NCBI RefSeq assembly: GCF_932294415.1
Contig: NC_065539.1
Span: 31,622,001-31,686,000 of the forward strand
Direction: 5' to 3'
Length of the DNA stretch: 64,000 nucleotides
From: Quercus robur
Lineage: Eukaryota; Streptophyta; Magnoliopsida; Fagales; Fagaceae
Shown: piece by piece, positions 1 to 11,092 of the stretch
Layout: the number at the start of each line of letters is the position of its first letter
Position numbering within the stretch: the first letter of the stretch is position 1
The notes under the pieces: model-generated
Told to the model about the DNA's origin: nothing
The model's database searches: none
The model's input: the letters and a program-made list of their open reading frames with translations, nothing else
Program-made: the position numbers and the translations under genes

Positions 1-93
1 CCCCGATCATCAGCTTAGCCCTAACAACCTCAAGGCCAGGACTGTACTTCTCCTCCTCCTCCCCCATCTGGCCATCCTAAAAAGAAGCAGCGT

Positions 94-1262
94 GTGGAGG
101 ACCAAACACTTAGGGTCTCCAGTGACGTGCCCACAAAAACTCCCCCCTCCCCCCGGCCATCAAGAGGGATCACAATACGGGAACCGATGAGTGGTCCCCG
201 TCCTGCTGCCTGGGGCGGCACTGAAGTGGCCTTATCTTCGCTGACTGTGCCCAACTGGCAGCCCACTTTCACACTCAGCAATGAGCCCCTACCAGCCTCT
301 ACAAGTATAAGAACCTGGGACAAAGGTGAAGGAGGGCGGGTGGCGCAGAGCCTGGTGCACAAAGTGTTGCTGCCTGAGGACGTCCAGTTCTTCTCGAACA
401 ATTTCGAGGAATCCATTGCGCGGCAGCTGCAATGGCACACCATTGCAGTAATTTCTTCTCATTCCTTTTCTCATTTATTTTGTTGCACAAGTGAGAAAAA
501 AAAATTTATTATTATTATTATTTTTTTTTTTAACTCCTAAGTTTGTTATTGTGGTGTTACCAGGTTGCACAGATAACCCATATTCTTGGTGAAAGGATGA
601 AGGTGCTTGCCGAGGAGGCTGAGCGGGAGAAGGCATTGAAGGACGTTGCTAATGCCACGGTGTGGGACAAGGGCAAAGCCGCTAAGGTTGACGAGAAGAA
701 GGCCTAATCCTCGAAGAAGGCCTGGTTGTTGGCTGAGAGGAAACTGGCTGATATGGAGGCCAAGCTGGGGGAAACAGAGCTAAAGTTGGCGCAGGCGAAA
801 AGCTTGAACCTGGCCTATGTTGATGAAGTGGCCGATCTGATGGCCACCCTTGAGGCCTGTGAGAACAAGTGGTACAATGAAGGCTTCGCGGATGTCGAGA
901 ACTTCGTGGAGCCTGTTGTCCACCAAGCTCAAGTCCAAGGGTTTAAGGAGGGGTGGTTAGCTACCCTTTAGGCGTTGGGAGTACTCGAGGATTCCCTACT
1001 AAGGAATCCGAAACAAATCCCATGCCCTGCTCCTGCTCCTCCCGTTCAGAGCCAAGCTGACGCTGCCGATGATAAAGATCCCCCTAGCATAAGAGAGCTG
1101 GTGCAAGCAATTGACACCCATGTGGAGACCATTGATCTCGGGGTCACCAGCAACCTCAATGCCCCTAAAAATGAAGAAGCCCAGCAACCACCTGCCGAGG
1201 ACGATCCAGACCAGCACGCCGATGATGCAGCCCTTTTCTTTCCTACCAACCCTGCTACTTAA
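94..1262 (+). pseudogene. Antisense gene (aORF) of the Tat element, coiled-coil C-terminal part
   Basis: Two exons can be read. Exon 1 ends at 447; the intron is 448-563 (GT-AG, phase 0); exon 2 runs from 564 to the TAA at 1260-1262. In-frame TAA at 705-707 and TAG at 969-971 interrupt exon 2, and the frame above 94 has stops at 16 and 22, so it is a pseudogene here. Around 564-860 the product is a charged Ala/Glu/Lys heptad region (coiled coil). A conserved-looking CENKWYNEGFADVENFVEP stretch follows, then a Pro/Asp-rich acidic tail. I recognise it as the protein type annotated as a putative gypsy-type transposon (Transposase_28-like) in plants. It lies opposite to pol, as the aORF of Tat elements does. 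Any N-terminal domain would be left of the window. Its function is unknown. Confidence 0.7.
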
Positions 1263-1437
1263 GTTTTTAACCGGTTTCTATGTTCATCACCTTTTTCTTT
1301 GCGTTTACTTTTCTTTTATCTATTCGGTTTGCCTAGTCACCAGGATGTGGTGACAGAACACTAATTTAACTTCTGTTTTTCTAAGTCTTACTTTTCTATG
1401 CTTAAGTTTTATTTTCCTAGAGTTACCGGGCTATGGT

Positions 1438-2306
1438 TGTAGGAGGCAAAATTTTAAGCCAATTATAAAATGCCACATCAATATTTAATGGAAAATTCTG
1501 AATTAATGTCATTAAATTAATTAAATCAAATGATGACATGTGTCATCCAAATTGACATCGTATTGGCATATTAAAATTTGCCAAGTGTCATTTGGCCCAC
1601 AAGATAAAGATAAATTTTCTATTAAAAATTTATGAATAATTATCTTTATAAATAAATAAAATAAAGATAAATTTTCTATTCAAAATTGATAGATAATTAT
1701 ATTTATTAAAATAAATTAAATAGAGATAATTATTTATCTTTATTGATTATTATCTTTATCAAAATATGATATTTATCAAAATAGATAAATAGAGATAATT
1801 ATCTCTAAGAATAATTTTGGCCAATCAAAAGTCTACTACATACTTTCAAGTATATCAATTCAAAATGGAGTTTATCCTCTAAAATCACTATAAATAGAGG
1901 ACATCCCCTTTCATTTTGAACACCAAGTTTTCAAGAGGCCTAAGCTCTGGAGAAATTATGTCTCAAGAAACTTTGAAGAACATTCGAAGAACTTGAAGAA
2001 TCTTTAAAGAACTTAAAGAACATTCAAAGAACTTGAAGAACATTTGAAGGGCTTGAAGGACAATAAATCTCTAATAAGCTCGAAGCTAGAGATTTGTTGT
2101 AAAGACCGATCAATCCATCTTCCAATTAAAGTTAAGAAGATTCTTGTTCAAGTCAAATTCAATGAAGATAGAATCAGAGGGTATTCTTTTGTAAAAGAAT
2201 CGAAATAGAGATTGTACTTATTATACATCAATACAAATTTATATTTGCAAACCTATTTCTTTTCAATTGTTTGATTTTCTGCAATTGAGAAAAATTTGTG
2301 TTTACA
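1438..2306 (+). mobile_element. Solo LTR, family A
   Basis: It starts TGTAGGAGGC and ends TTTGTGTTTACA, giving TGTA/TACA ends. It is flanked by an exact 5-bp target duplication ATGGT at 1433-1437 and 2307-2311. A TATA box (TATAAATA, 1889-1896) gives plus orientation. A purine-rich stretch at about 1960-2055 repeats GAAGAACTTGAA-like units downstream of the promoter. No internal domain is present, so this is the product of LTR-LTR recombination. It is inserted in the Tat element. Confidence 0.85.
1889..1896 (+). promoter_or_regulatory. TATA box of solo LTR A
   Basis: TATAAATA followed by AGAGGAC, centrally placed in the LTR as expected for the U3/R boundary. This is inferred from position and consensus only. 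Confidence 0.5.
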
Positions 2307-2311
2307 ATGGT

Positions 2312-2678
2312 AACAAGACATTTGTTTAATTTTAATTGCCTTTTGCTTCAATTGCTTTATTACTCAACTTTGGAGACCGAGCATTCTTTGAACGATTATT
2401 TTATCACTACTAGGCTATCTTTTTAACACGTCTGACTGTGGTTGTTTTTGTTTATCTTTTTTACTCATTATTCCAACTAGCAGGGCAATTCAATCATAGT
2501 GTGCCCTTGACTTTTTATAGTGGCTGGGACAAGCTTAAAGAAATTTCCTACGTTGGAAGAATAACTCATTGCAAGTTGTAATTGCTGTGCTTTGCCCAAT
2601 TTAGAAAAAACATTGACTAGATAATTAGGTCGAACCGGGTACAAAGTTTACCAGGTATGGAGTCTTCCATTGTGAGGA
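2312..2678. other. Non-coding Tat element DNA between two solo LTRs
   Basis: No reading frame is supported. With 1263-1437 and 3649-3680 it forms the spacer between the antisense gene and the tandem repeats of the host Tat element. It was originally contiguous and is now split by the two LTR insertions. Confidence 0.5.
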
Positions 2679-2683
2679 ACCGT

Positions 2684-3643
2684 TGAACAAATTGACCCCT
2701 TGTGATAAATTAACTAATTAATTTAGCTAAGTGAATTAATTAAATTAATTAACATGCAAGCGTGGTAGCACAAATAAATCGCCAATAAACTAAATATGCA
2801 GCGGATAGTAAATAACATGGTGATTTGTTTAGAATGGGAAAAACCTAATGGCAAAACCCCCATCGGGTGATTTTCAAATCACCACTCCTGAAATTCCGCT
2901 ATTATCACAACAAGCAGTTACAAGTAAAGGAATCTCAGTACCTTATACTAACCTACAGTTGAACCCTTACCCCAATACCCAATTGGACTTGTTTTGTAGT
3001 GACAATTTCCCTTTTCAATGCACGGCTCCCAAGTACGTGACTAACCAATTGCGTGGATCCCAATACGCAATTTCAATCACCAACTAGAGAAGGTTGTTAG
3101 CTGCAAAGTTCTTCAGTTCATCCACACGATGAAGATCAAGAAGATGCTTGGTCACAAAACCCTAATGTGCACATACACAGCAATTTCTTCAGAAGATATG
3201 AACAAGGGTGAAACTTTGTCTCCGATTACAATTTGCTTGAACAAACTATTCTTAAAGCTTGTGCAACTTGTGAACACTTTGACGGCCCTTAAAATAATCA
3301 TTTTATATGTCTAAGGTTAGAAGAAAAGAAAGCCCAAATACATAATCCCAGATTAGAGTCAAAATAGAACTAGAATTCTTTTTTTATATAAAGCTCGATA
3401 GATAGCTGTCTGTCGAGGTGCTGTTGAGCAGCTGTCAAGCTTTAATGAACAGTACTTCTTCAGTTTGAATCTTGGAAAGACTTGCATGTCTTCAACACTT
3501 GATCTTGAAACACAGTTTCTTGAAGTATTAAACACATCCTAGATCTACCCAAATACAAATAAGGTGCATTTTGTCAAAGGATAAGCCAATTACATAAAAT
3601 AGTGACATATGTTCCTAATAAGTGAATCACATATGTCCTAACA
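2684..3643 (-). mobile_element. Solo LTR, family B copy 1
   Basis: Plus-strand ends are TGAACAAATTGACC and ATGTCCTAACA. The exact target duplication ACCGT lies at 2679-2683 and 3644-3648. It shares blocks with 9801-10889: a 'cacggctcccaagtacgtgac'-like block, the 'gaagatcaagaa' block, and a near-identical last 100 bp. On the minus strand it starts TGTTAGGACATATGTG. A TATA-like TATAAAA (about 3302-3308, minus) supports that orientation. It is inserted in the Tat element. Confidence 0.85.
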
Positions 3644-3680
3644 ACCGTGTAAGGGGAACCGCGCAAGAGCCTTGTTAGAA

Positions 3681-4247
3681 ACATTTAGCGCAAGTTTTTC
3701 ACCTGTTCGGTGATGAAAATCAAATCGAGGTCAAGTTTCTATCCTTGAATACATCTAGTGCAAGGTTTCCATCTACCCGGTGATGAAAATCGAGCCGAGG
3801 ACAGATTTCTTTCCTTGGATAATTTAACTTAAGGTTTCCACCTGACCGATAATGATGATCAAACCGGGATTAGGTTTCTATCCTTAGAATATTTTTGATG
3901 TAAGGTTTCCACCTGCCCGATGATGAAGATCGAACCAAGGACAGGTTTCTGTCCTTAGGGTATTTTTGGACATAAGGTTTCCGCCTGCCCGGTGATGAAA
4001 ATCGAACCGAGGACAGGTTTCTGTAATTAGGATATTTTTGACATAAGGTTTCCACCTGCCTGGTTATGATGATCGGACTAGGGACAGGTTTTTGTCCTTA
4101 GGATATTTTTGACATAAGGTTTCCACCTGCCCGGTGATGATGATCTGACCAGGGACAGGTTTCTGTCCTTAGGATAATTTTTTACAAAAGGTTTCCACCT
4201 GCCCGGTGATAAAGATCAAATCGAGGATAGGTTTCTGTCTTTAGAAT
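3681..4247. repeat. Minisatellite, about 8 units of ~70 bp
   Basis: Each unit contains AAGGTTTCCACCTGCCCGGT, then GATGA, then a block like GAGGACAGGTTTCTGTCCTT, and ends in ATTTTTGACAT. Eight diverged units can be counted; the middle ones are most alike. It lies between the integrase end (4416) and the antisense gene. Internal tandem repeats are often found there in Tat/Ogre-type elements. Confidence 0.85.
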
Positions 4248-4415
4248 AAAATAATTTGCCTTAGTCCTCTAAACTTTCCTTGTATTTGTGAGCCGGGGTT
4301 AATTAGTTAACAATGATGGAATTAAATACACCTACATGGATAAACATCATCTTCATATTAATTAATAAAATGTACATATAAGATTATATCCAATTTGTAC
4401 CCACGTGTACGGATG

Positions 4416-5790
4416 ATCAATGATAGAACTTCTTCAGATTGTGGGCATTCCATGGCTAGGGTAGCGACTTTTCTTATAAATTTTCCAAATAGTATGCCCC
4501 TGCGCCCGCGATGGCAGTGACTCTATATGGCCCCTCCCAGGTTGGCTCTAGCTTCCTTGCATTAATATCTCATGTATTCCCCACCACCTTGCGAAGTACC
4601 AGGTCCCCTGCTCCAAACTCCCTTTTCCTCACGTCTCTATTATACCTCCGAGCAAGTTTCTGCTGATACTCTGCCAGCCAAATAGTCGCTGATTCCCGGC
4701 ATTCTTCCAACAAGTTCAACTATTTTAACATTAACTCAAAATTCTTGGTGGGGTTGAATCCTGCAACTCGGGCACTGCATAGATTTATCTTTGCCAGTAT
4801 AATTGCTTCCGTTCCATATGTTAGAGAAAAAGGGGTTTCCCCCGTGGACCTCCTCGGGGTTATTCGGGATGCCCACATAATATTAGGTAACTCCTCTACC
4901 CACCTGCCCTTGGAACCTTCTAACCTCCTTTTTAACCCATTCACAATAGCTTTATTGGTAGGTTCGGCTTGGCCGTTACTCTGCAGATATGCCGGGGTTG
5001 AATACCGGTTTACAATGTCCAGATCGCTACAACACTCACAGAAAGCTCTACTGTCGAACTGCAACCCGTTGTCCGACACTAGTGACTCTAGGACCCCGAA
5101 CCTCGTCACTATGTTCCTCCATACAAACTTCTTAAGATCCACATCCCGGATGTTTGCCAACGCCTCCGCCTTCACCTACTTAGTGAAATAATCCACAGCT
5201 ACTAGGACAAATCTTTGATTTCCCGTAGCTCGGGGAAATGGACCTATGATATCCAGCCCCCATTATGCAAAAGGCCAAGGGCTAATAATGGGGTTTAAGC
5301 TTCCTGTCGGTTGGTAGATCATTGGGGCATGCTTTTGACACTGTTCACATTTCCACGCATACTCGGTAGCATCCCTTTGCATTCGTGGCCACCAAAATCC
5401 TTGAGTCATTGCTCGATGGGCTAACGAACGTCCTTCCACGTGACTGCCACACACTCCCTCATGCAACTCGATCAGAAGTTCTTCAATCTTGCTAGGGTGC
5501 AAGCACTGTAGGTAGGGCCTATCAAAAGATCTTCGATACAACTTCTGATCATTTGATAGCCAATACCGAGCTGTTGTCCGATGTATTTTTCCGCTTCTTT
5601 TTCATTTGCTGGCACTCGGTCTTTGGCTAGAAAATCAATAATTGGGTCCATCCAACACGGTCCAACCATTGTTACCATCGAAACATTAACCCCAACATTG
5701 ATGCTCGCTTCTGCTACCACTTCCACCTTTATTAGTCGAGGAATTTCCTTTGCTAATGATGACATTAGGGTGGCCAAGGAATCAGCATGC
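4416..5790 (-). pseudogene. Tat element integrase (with RNase H/integrase linker)
   Basis: From the right: a linker ending LTLARLKNF-like (5472-5777); the HHCC zinc domain at 5263-5541 (LHEGVCGSH, then CEQCQKH); then the catalytic core. The core reads DIIGPFPRATG (first Asp), VSDNG (second Asp) and NGQAEPTNK (Glu), so the D,D,E residues remain. The C-terminal domain (KREFGAGDLVLRKVV, WEGPYRV, PWNAHNLKKFY) ends at a TGA at 4416-4418. Broken by in-frame stops: Gln to stop before WGLDIIG, Trp to stop in FTKW, and others near 4550 and 4460. Cannot be functional as read. Confidence 0.85.
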
Positions 5791-6660
5791 CGATTCTGCC
5801 CTCAAGCTACCTGAATCACTCTAACTTTCTAAAAATGGTCCACAATTTGTTTCACCAACTATAAATACTCCATCATCCAAGGGTCTTTGGCTTCAAAGCT
5901 TCCCTGCACCTGGTTGACTATTAATAGGGAGTCCGAGTAGATTTCCACCTCCTTGGCACCTAGATCGAAAACAACTCTCAATCCGACAAGCAAGGCTTCA
6001 TATTCGGCTTCGTTATTAGAAGTCTTAAAGCCCAATCAAAAGGAATGCTCTAGTTTTATTCCTTCCAGTGTGATAACTACGATTCCAGCCCTGGCTCCTA
6101 ATGCGCTAAATGCACCGTCCACGAACACCTTCCATAGGACCACCTCCACGGAGCAAACCATCTCATCCCCCCTCTTTAAGGAAAACTTCGCAACAAAATC
6201 GGCGAGTATTTGACCCTTTACCGAGCTTCTAGCCCTATATCTAATATCAAAGGAGCCCAGCCGAGTCCCCTATTTGGCTATTCTTCCCGTGAAATCGGAT
6301 CTCTTCAGTAACGACTATAGAGGATACTTGGTCAATACGTAAACGATATGAGCCTGAAAATAGTGGGGTAACTTCCTCGTGGCATGAACTAATGCCAACA
6401 CCAACTTCTCCAAAGGTAGATACCTCGTCTCGACGTCGACCAAGGTTTTGCTGATATAGTATATAGGTTGTTGCACACCCTGGTCTCTCAACAACACGAC
6501 GCTTACAGCATATTTGAACACCGATAGGTACATGTATAAGTCTTCTCCAAGCTCTGGGGCAGTTAGCATAGGGGGCCCGCGTTAAATACTCTTTTAAATC
6601 CTAAAAAGCCCTTTCACATTCCTCGTCCCATTGAAATCCCTTCCATTTCTTTAGAAACTG
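5791..6660 (-). pseudogene. Tat element RNase H region and RT C-terminal remnant
   Basis: Minus-strand reading shows RNase H with NNEAEYEALL (Glu) and IYSDSLLIVNQVQG (Asp), followed by WMMEYL and ADSLA. Before it, at 6315-6569, is the RT tail/connection (SVVLLRDQGVQQPIYYISK, ETRYLPLEKLVLALV). FYQFLKKWKGFQW and ECERAF lie just upstream at about 6600-6665. Stops (after ERAF, in WMMEYL and in VKQIVDHF) and a one-base frameshift near 6560 break it. The RT palm motifs are absent. Confidence 0.8.
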
Positions 6661-7240
6661 GTAGAACGAGACTGCCCTCATCTCATGGATCCATGACCTT
6701 CCCAGGATTGCCGTATAAGGAGAGAATGAGGCGACCACTATAAATGCTACTACTACTTCCTTTCCTTCCATATTCACGGGAAGGGAAATTTGCCCTTTAG
6801 GAATCACCACCTGGCCATCAAACCCGTCCAGGGGTGTATCGTATTTCAAGAGGTCTTCGTCCTTTAATCCGAGCCCTTTAAACAAGTCCTGATACATCAC
6901 ATCGGCCCCACTCCCTTGATCTACCATCACCCTCTTCACTATGAAACCATTTATTCTAGCCATCACCACCAATGCATCATTGTGCAGCTGAATTATTCCT
7001 TCCAAGTCATCGTCGTTGAAAGCAATGGGCTCTCGTGTGAACTTCATCTTCTTCTCGGACGGTTGCTTACCTGAGCAGTCTTCTACTGGCACTACAGCCA
7101 ACACACCTTTCCTCCTAGTCACAGCAACACCCCTCAGGGTAGCATGGATGACCTCGATCACTCCTAATGGGGGTGGGAGAGGATTCCCCCTTTGCTGTAC
7201 ACCTTGCTCGGCACCTCGGTTCCCTGAATCCACCACAAAC
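6661..7240 (-). pseudogene. Tat element aspartic protease region
   Basis: Residues read on the minus strand include VMVDQGSGADVMYQDLF, the DxGS active-site type, and the flap-like PLDGFDGQVVIPKGQISLPV. The end is TAILGRSWIHEMRAVS. The reading then jumps directly into RT C-terminal sequence (FYQFLKKW) without the RT core. This segment alone is an open 211-codon frame; what is missing is the next domain. Confidence 0.8.
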
Positions 7241-8600
7241 TCCTATAAATACCCCACTTTCACTAGTTGTCCAAGATGATCTTTCAATACCCAACACTGC
7301 TCGATGGTGTGCCCCTTATCTCTATGGTAAGTACAGTACAAGTTCTAGTTCGTCCTGGACGGGTCACCCCCCATCTTGTTCGGCCACCGAAAGTATGGTT
7401 CGTTCTTAATTCGATCTATGATCCTGTGCACCAGCTCCTTGAACGTTACGTTTACTTCCCCCATTTATGCTTCTGGTTCTTGAATCCTTAAATCCCTTCG
7501 GGGCCTTGACTAAAAGCCGCCATACCGAGGACGACTCATCACCGAGGCTTTTCCTTTGCTCTACAACCGGTTATCCTCTAAGCGTTTGTACTCCTCAATG
7601 CGCCTCATAAGTTGCCTCATATCCTCAGGAGGCTTCCTCGTCAACGACTCACGCAATTCAGAGTCCTCGAGAAACCCCATTCTAAAGGTGCTCACTGCAA
7701 TTTTCTCATTTCCCCCACCGATCTCATTGTAGAGTTCCCAATATCGACTGGCATAGTTGCGAAGGGTTTCCCTTACTCTCATCTTCATGAATAGTAATAC
7801 GTCTATTGGTTATGGGACCCGGCTACAGGTTACAAACCAAACACCGAACTCTTGGATCAACTCGGTGAAACTGTGAATGGAACCCTTCCGTAACCCATTA
7901 AACCATCTCAAAGTAATTGGCCTGAGGCTTGAAGGAAATACCTTACACATCACATCATTGTGAGTGTGCAAGGACATCACCTGGATGCAGTGGTTGATGT
8001 GCTCTACCGAGTCCATCTTCCTATCATAAGAGTTGAATGGTGGGCACGTAAATCTGCTCGGCATTGGGGCCTATTCAATGTCATCTGAAAATGGCGACCA
8101 AGCAACTCTAAGTAAGGCTTGGCTCATAGCATCCATGGTGGCATTCTTGGGCCATCGCTCTTCCGGGAATACCGAGTCTAGATCTATGTACTCTCGTGAA
8201 CGTGAACGTGAACGTTCCCGGTGTCGATGGGGATCGGACTGATGTGTCCTAACTTTGTAACGACCTCCCTCACTAAAAAATCCTCCCTCTCGGTCGTCTC
8301 AATCTTCTCTCTGGTGCCTACCTCTTGCTTCCAAATCTCTTACCAGCTTGTGCAATTGCTCGAGTTCCTCATCTCGCTCGTCAAATTGTCCATGCCCTGA
8401 AGCTCCCAACATCGTCCGGTGTGTTTGATATGACCCTTCTCCAAGGCCGAATCATTCTTCCTCTTGCTCATGATCCCTATCTTCATGCCTTTTGTGCCTC
8501 CGCTCTTGCCAAGTAAATCCTCGAGAAGACCCCTAGAGGCGCTTTTAGCATAACTTCCTGAATGTCTTTCAGACATTTCCCAGGTGTGAGTCTCAGTCGA
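7241..8600 (-). pseudogene. Tat element gag
   Basis: Minus-strand pieces: N-terminal charged part 8340-8576 (ERHSGSYAK); retrotransposon-gag domain 7810-8064 (VMCKVFPSSLRPITLRWFNGL, FTELIQEF); 7561-7788 (MRVRETLRNYASRYWELYNEI, then IEEYKRLEDNR). A degenerate zinc-knuckle region near 7250-7400 reads YCTYHRDKGHTIEQC after NEPYFRWPNKMGG. Several frame changes and stops separate the pieces. The same domain order is seen in the plus-strand copy at 41427-43533. Confidence 0.8.
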
Positions 8601-8619
8601 ACCACAGTTTTGTAGAAGA

Positions 8620-8637
8620 TTCCCACAGACGGCGCCA
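8620..8637 (-). other. Primer-binding site of the Tat element
   Basis: The minus strand reads TGGCGCCGTCTGTGGGAA, two bases inside the LTR end (spacer AT). The second Tat-like copy at 41379 has TGGTACCGTCTGTGGGAA with the same spacer, which supports the call. Confidence 0.75.
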
Positions 8638-8639
8638 AT

Positions 8640-9310
8640 TGTGCACGCCTAAAATGAAGCTGATGAGCTAGTCCTCACTTGGGCTCACAATCTATTTGTG
8701 ATGTGGGCTTTGAATTTCCTGACTTGGGTAGTTCTTACCCAACAGAACACTCTACTCCTACAAATTCCTCCTCTTTCTCTCTTGTTGCTCTCCTTGTGCT
8801 CTTTGCTCAATGTTCTCTCTAGAAGCATTCCCTTCCCCCCCCCCCCTTAATTCCCCATTCTCGCCTCTTATTTATAACTCAAGATTAGTGGAGGGGTTAT
8901 GATTACTCAAGATTATTAGTGGGCAAGGGGGTCCAATTCCATTGCCTTTAAGTGGGTGTTTAGTTGGGGGTGGGAGTAGTGGCTTTGGAATTGGTTCCCA
9001 CCTTAGAAGGGATGTTCGGCAGCGATATTCCCCAAGGCAATACGAGCAGCCAAGATATAGCATCCCCGAGCAATAATGTTCCCGACCAAGATTCGTCGGC
9101 CGGGCAGGTTTCTGGTAATGAATCGTGAGATGTACAAAGTAAAATTGCATGTCTAATGGGCTTTGAATCTAGCGTAGAGGTATGAGGTCCGGGCCATGGC
9201 TTTAGTAGGCCTAGGGCCCAGCTTCGGACAAAGGGATTGGACCCGTAGGCCACACTGTAAGGTTGAAGTTCAAGGCCCAAATGGGCCTAGGGATCCTATG
9301 TTGTACAACA
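8640..9310 (-). repeat. 5' LTR of the Tat element
   Basis: On the minus strand it starts TGTTGTACAACATAGG and ends GGGCGTGCACA next to the PBS. A TATA box reads TATAAATA on the minus strand (8869-8876). A C homopolymer lies at about 8837-8847. The far end could also be 9307. Its partner LTR is outside the window, so no target duplication can be checked. Confidence 0.75.
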
Positions 9311-9421
9311 ACGATTTTGTGTATTTTTAATTTTTTAATACTATATAGATGTCTATTTAGAGTTTTTTTTTTCCTTTATACTCCGACCCCTACTAGCTTA
9401 AAATCTAAGTCTGTCCCTAGA
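9311..9421. mobile_element. hAT-like element fragment cut by the Tat insertion
   Basis: Similar to the right half of 11093-11479: both have TTTTGTGTAT, TTAATACTATATAGATG-like sequence, a T-run, then 'ctccgacccc...tagcttaaaatc' and an end like GTCTGTCCCTAG. The left part is replaced directly by the Tat LTR, so the older element was the target. Confidence 0.6.
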
Positions 9422-9800
9422 TTCATGATCTCTTTGGGTAAGTGATTTCAAACCAAAACCAATCTCAGAAGAATTGAGGCAAGTGTTTTTGTCCAGTGCT
9501 GGTATTAGAAGGTGCAATAAGTAGAAGTTGCAACAATTGAAACTATTGCAGCATTTTTGGAAGAGAATATTGTAGCAATTTTGAAAGTTTCTCTTCCAAG
9601 GAGCTGAAGGCTTGACAAGATTTTGTTACTGGGTAGAAAAATCTGGAAACATTACTATTAGATTTGCGAATTGGACATTGATCGTAATCTCAAGCTCATT
9701 TAAAACTATGGAAGAAATTATAGGGTAGCAGATTGAGTAAGAAACTTATAAGGATGCTACTATGGAGAGTTACTGCATGAATTTTACCTTTGAAAGGTAG
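9422..9800. other. Gene-free stretch with no recognised element
   Basis: No domain-bearing frame is seen. It continues at 10895-11092 once the solo LTR at 9801-10889 is removed. I found no gene in the joined 570 bp. Confidence 0.4.
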
Positions 9801-10889
9801 TGTTGGGAAATTTAGACCCCAATTGATATAATTAACAAGTTTTAAACCCAAGTTGTTAATTAGATTTATTATGAATAAACCTTATTAAAACAAATAAACA
9901 TCAATATCATGCACAACGGAAAAGTAAATAAGACAAGATATGATGACCCAGGAAAACCAATGAAACAAACTAGTTTTACAGTAAAAAACATGGAGGGAAA
10001 CCTTTCCGAAAAGCAATCCTCTATAGTAAAGAAAAGTTTCAGATCTAGTACAAAATCTTTGTCCTTAGACTCTACAATTCCCGTAAATGAACTCATACTG
10101 GAAACCTTCTACCACTTCAGAACTTTTGAACTCTTCAATATATGAACACCACCCTTTTTCATAAATCCCAGTACGTGACTAACCAATGATGCACGGCTCC
10201 CAGTACGTGACTAACACACCAACTTGAAGTAGATGTTGGCTGCAAAGTTCTTCACTTCATCAACAATGAAGATCAAGAAACACTTGGTTACAAAACCCTA
10301 AGGCGAAAAGACGCAGTAGCTTCTTTCAGAGAAAATAAGGCATCGGTCACCTTTTGCATATGTTCTCCTTGTATTCTCTTATGTGACGGCCTCTAAAATA
10401 AGCCTTATATATGTCTAGGGTTGTGAGAAAAGAAATCCTACATAAATACATAAGCATGGGCCGAAAATCAGATCTGGAAATCTGAATTTCGTAATTCTTA
10501 ATCGATCAAGAGGTGTCGAGAAGCTATCAAGCCTATCTATTGTGAGTTATCGAGGAGCTATCAAGGAGACAGAAAGTTGCTTGATCGATCGACCTAGCTA
10601 TTGAGAAGTGTCGAGATTGCGATAAAAAGAAGCTGAAGAGCTCAATAGATATCCTAGCTATCAAGAGGTGTCGACCAGCTATCGAGCTTTAAAAAATTAG
10701 CACTTATTCATTTGTTTCTTGGACAGATTTGCATGGTTTCAATACTAGACTTGAACTCTTATTCCTTGAAGTATTAAACACATCCTAGATCTACCCAATT
10801 ACAAGTAAAGCGTGTTTTGTCAAAGGATTAGCCAATTACATAAAATAGTGACATATATTCCTAACATGTGAAACACATATGTCCTAACA
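9801..10889 (-). mobile_element. Solo LTR, family B copy 2
   Basis: Plus-strand ends are TGTTGGGAAATTTAGACC and ATGTCCTAACA. The exact target duplication GGTAG lies at 9796-9800 and 10890-10894. Minus orientation is inferred from a TATATAAGG (about 10403-10412) and from the start TGTTAGGACATATGTG on that strand. Within 10500-10690 there are repeated 'atcgatcaagaggtgtcgag'-like segments. It is longer (1089 bp) than copy 1 (960 bp). Confidence 0.88.
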
Positions 10890-11092
10890 GGTAGATTGTA
10901 AATAAAGATAGATGGAAGTAGGAGTCTAGCTACGTTCTGTGTGGAAAGGAGTTGAAATGGGAGCAAAATGTGCCACTGCAAAATGGCATGGTTTGGCAAG
11001 ATGGGGGTCAAAGTTTGCTGGCAAGCTTTACTGCATCTGCATGGTTGAAATTATCATGTTGATAGTAGATTCCCCAAGTCATTTTCTAGCAG

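Larger units (their letters stand above)
1..9310 (-). mobile_element. Ty3/gypsy LTR retrotransposon, Tat type, 5' part, with nested insertions
   Basis: On the minus strand the order is 5' LTR (8640-9310), PBS (8620-8637), gag, protease, RNase H, integrase, tandem repeats, then an antisense plus-strand gene (94-1262). The 3' LTR must lie left of the window. An antisense reading frame between integrase and the 3' LTR is known for the Tat lineage, and the PBS begins TGGCGCC as in many plant gypsy elements. The coding parts carry many stops and the RT is deleted, so the copy is dead. Two solo LTRs (1438-2306, 2684-3643) are inserted in it. Its own 5' LTR abuts hAT-like sequence at 9311, so it landed in an older element. 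Confidence 0.85.
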
